Assembly: GCA_018240525.1 (NCBI GenBank)
Contig: JAFEFN010000014.1
Span: 234,487-298,486 of the forward strand
Origin: Pseudomonadota bacterium
GTDB taxonomy: Bacteria; Pseudomonadota; Gammaproteobacteria; Steroidobacterales; Steroidobacteraceae
Direction of reading: 5' to 3'
DNA: 64,000 bases
The position numbers were made by a program, and so were the translations under genes. The notes under the pieces are model-generated. The model had not been told where the DNA came from, ran no database searches, and was given only the letters and a program-made list of their open reading frames with translations. Below, in pieces: positions 62,586 through 64,000 of this stretch (position 1 is the first letter of the stretch; each line of letters begins with the position of its first letter).

Positions 62586-63029
62586 GGATGCGTTTGCGCT
62601 CCTGCGGCGTAAGCACGCCGGCAATGGTGAGAATCGCCTCAGCCGGCTGGCGCGAGGACTGAGTTCCGTAATCAATGCTGCGACCTCTCGCCAGGGCCGT
62701 TTCAGAATTACCTGCCATTCTTCCAGCCAGGCCGGCGTATCGCCGCGTCGGCGCTCGCTCCACCGCCAAAGATTATTCTGTACCACCGCAAGCAACCCCG
62801 GATCCCGTGCCAACTTGCGCGCGATCACCGCGTGCGTCGCCAGACTGCGTAGGTTGAGCCGCGCATGATCTGAATACGCAACGACTGAGGGCGATTCGGA
62901 TACCCACCTGGTCTGAGACTTGAATCCCGCAGCCTTACGTCGCTGACGCATGCGGCGCATGCGTTCGGCAGCGCTCAGCGCCTTCCCGGTGGGAGGGCGT
63001 CCGCGACCGCGAGACGGGGGGATTATCAT
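62566..63029 (-). pseudogene. Antitoxin-like protein, frameshifted near its C-terminus
   Basis: From the ATG at 63029: basic N-terminus RGRGRPPTGKALSAAERMRR followed by RQRRKAAGFKSQTRWVSE, resembling the DNA-binding start of MazE/RHH-type antitoxins. From about residue 60 (LRSLATHAVIARKLARDPGL) it shares its C-terminal domain with 47655-48161. Near 62622 the frame is lost after RRFSPL; the expected end AGVLTPQERKRIHDALPA follows in the next frame and stops at 62566. One added G (TTGCC to TTGGCC) would repair it. Unrepaired, translation runs on through the toxin remnant to 62418. Mutation or sequencing error. Confidence 0.68.
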
Positions 63030-63032
63030 AAT

Positions 63033-63054
63033 TTTATCAACACGTTACGATAAA
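63033..63054. promoter_or_regulatory. Inverted repeat upstream of the decayed antitoxin
   Basis: TTTATC at 63033-63038 is mirrored by GATAAA at 63049-63054 with a 10-nt spacer, just outside the antitoxin start. Candidate autoregulatory operator. Confidence 0.35.
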
Positions 63055-63088
63055 TCGGGTGGCGGCTCGCACTCCCGCGTACTTGTCG

Positions 63089-63118
63089 TATCATGATGTA
63101 TCAAGATCTATCAAGAAA
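63089..63118. promoter_or_regulatory. Three 10-bp tandem TATCA repeats upstream of the RHH/Doc pair
   Basis: TATCATGATG, TATCAAGATC and TATCAAGAAA start at 63089, 63099 and 63109, exactly one helical turn apart, ending 10 bp before the antitoxin ATG. Regular half-sites of this kind are typical operators of ribbon-helix-helix antitoxins. Confidence 0.55.
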
Positions 63119-63127
63119 TGGTACACC

Positions 63128-63352
63128 ATGCCTGGTCTGAGGAAGTTTTCCTCCCAAGCCGATCCGGAGGTCTTAGAGGGGCTGCGGAAGCTCGCAGCCA
63201 GCGAGGGCCGTCAGTTCCAGGCAGTGTTGGGTGAGGCGATGCGCGAGTACCTGACTCAGAAGCGCCAGCAAGCGACGCGGCGCAACGTGCTCGAAGCGTT
63301 CCAGGAAAGCCTCAAGGAGCGTGACGAGCTGTACCGGTCCCTGGCCAAATGA
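63128..63352 (+). CDS. Ribbon-helix-helix antitoxin of a Doc toxin
   Basis: 74 aa from the ATG at 63128; the frame is open to 63059 but that part is the operator region. N-terminal RHH fold: strand (RKFSSQADPEVLEGLRKL), helices (AASEGRQFQAVLGEAMREYL). The charged C-terminal helix (RNVLEAFQESLKERDELYRS) would wrap the toxin. It overlaps the doc gene by 4 bp (ATGA). Usual Doc partners are Phd-type; RHH partners are known but fewer. It should neutralise Doc and bind the repeats at 63089. Confidence 0.85.
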   Translation: MPGLRKFSSQADPEVLEGLRKLAASEGRQFQAVLGEAMREYLTQKRQQATRRNVLEAFQESLKERDELYRSLAK

Positions 63353-63726
63353 CCGAGTACGTCACCATCGCCGACGCCCTCTTCTTCCACAAGATTCTCA
63401 TCGAACGCCACGGGGGCGCCCCGGGACTGCGCGACGCGGGTGCGCTTGAGGCAGCCCTCCACCGGCCACAGACCGGCTACTACGACACCCAAATTCACCA
63501 GGCTGCGGCGCTCCTCGAAGGCCTCGTCCAAAATCATCCCTTCATTGATGGCAACAAGCGGATCGCCTTTGCCGTCACGGACGTTTTCCTGCGCATCAAC
63601 GGCTATGCGATTGCCGGGGATTCGGAGGAGATCTACGCCTCCCTCATGCAGCTCTTTCAGCAGCAGACCCTCGACATGGAGCACTTGGTGCCCTGGCTGC
63701 AGGCGATCGTCCGTCCCCGCCGCTGA
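63349..63726 (+). CDS. doc: Doc-family (death-on-curing) toxin
   Basis: 125 aa, the normal Doc length. Fic-fold motif HPFIDGNKR at residues 63-71, where Doc kinases have HxFx[D/N][A/G]NKR; N-terminal YVTIADALFFHKILI and GGAPGLRDAGALEAALHRPQ are characteristic. Doc phosphorylates elongation factor Tu and stops translation, by family knowledge. All motif residues are present, so it looks active. ATG overlaps the antitoxin stop; the pair forms a complete operon divergent from a decayed toxin-antitoxin pair. Confidence 0.92.
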   Translation: MTEYVTIADALFFHKILIERHGGAPGLRDAGALEAALHRPQTGYYDTQIHQAAALLEGLVQNHPFIDGNKRIAFAVTDVFLRINGYAIAGDSEEIYASLMQLFQQQTLDMEHLVPWLQAIVRPRR

Positions 63727-64000
63727 ACTTGACTGCACGCTATTTGCACCGTCCGGAAAGCCCGGGGCCCTAAGCGATTGATTTGCTGGTCGCCTCGGGT
63801 GCGTCCCGTCGGATCACCCCTCCGTCGGATTCGGCAAAGACGGTCTCTCGGTCTTCAAGCGCCGAGTGAGTCGCTAGACGAAGTTTTGCTCCCGGATTTC
63901 CCACACTACATCCCGCACAAATTCCGATATCGCTCGGACGCGCCGCCCGCATTATTGGATCCTAGTTCGCCGCACAGCGATGAGCGCGAACGCAGCGCGA
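63727..64000. other. Window end, no gene supported
   Basis: About 270 bp after doc. A minus-strand 60-codon frame (63770-63952) has no motif. On the same strand another frame reads ISEFVRDVVWEIREQNFV before a stop, which looks protein-like, but it is too short to assign. Confidence 0.4.

Noticed and set aside
63770..63952. Minus-strand 60-codon frame and an overlapping protein-like fragment
   Set aside because: Too short, no start context and no recognised family; cannot be supported from the window end.
1..64000. CRISPR arrays, rRNA or tRNA genes, complete insertion sequences
   Set aside because: No regularly spaced direct repeats of CRISPR size, no cloverleaf or rRNA signatures and no transposase gene were seen on reading both strands; a dedicated RNA search could still find a tRNA.

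Overview
The window is high-GC DNA from a Gram-negative heterotroph. It carries TonB-dependent receptors with FecI/FecR-type regulators, a tripartite RND pump, many signal-peptide and lipobox proteins, and a UrcA-type protein. Together these suggest a gammaproteobacterium of the Steroidobacter/Nevskia/Xanthomonas kind. A sphingomonad-like alphaproteobacterium is not excluded, because there is no rRNA or housekeeping marker to settle it. I saw no rRNA, tRNA, CRISPR array or complete insertion sequence.

Layout. Positions 1-1101: 3' part of a hybrid histidine kinase. 1121-8724 (minus): ECF sigma, FecR anti-sigma, TonB receptor, alpha/beta hydrolase and penicillin-acylase-type hydrolase, reading as one surface-signalled uptake and hydrolysis locus. 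8874-17000: uncharacterised membrane and small proteins, a convergent pair of DUF3291 paralogues, and a CrtI-like oxidoreductase. 17076-18986: CocE-type hydrolase lipoprotein. 19156-20337: tyrosine recombinase. 20418-23472: DUF899 protein with a small membrane protein, divergent from a TPR/winged-helix regulator and a beta-propeller protein. 23726-26600: secreted proteins and a lipoprotein. 26683-33317: TetR regulator divergent from an RND efflux operon (adaptor, pump, outer-membrane channel). 33491-36717: phosphodiesterase and Bcr/CflA MFS transporter. 37111-41811 (minus): second ECF sigma/FecR/TonB receptor set. 41994-47023: UrcA protein, propeller lipoprotein, dehalogenase/epoxide-hydrolase-like enzyme, lipocalin-like lipoprotein, GFA protein. 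47103-48161: two-gene toxin-antitoxin-like pair (winged-helix protein plus nucleotidyltransferase). 48612-56459: large secreted and surface proteins, one frameshifted. 56631-62418: second copies of the lipocalin-like, CocE and CrtI-like families, then an amidohydrolase. 62419-63726: a decayed relative of the 47-48 kb pair, back to back with an intact RHH/Doc pair.

Two themes stand out. First, many families occur twice: sigma/FecR/TonB, CocE, CrtI-like oxidoreductase, DUF3291, lipocalin-like, and the toxin-antitoxin pair. Second, the right half is rich in toxin-antitoxin loci in different states: one apparently intact nucleotidyltransferase pair, one relative with a frameshifted antitoxin and truncated toxin, one intact Doc pair, and a stub that looks like the start of a Fic (DUF4172-type) gene still carrying its palindromic upstream repeats. 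The most novel observation is that the two nucleotidyltransferase-associated antitoxins share a C-terminal domain but have unrelated N-terminal DNA-binding regions.
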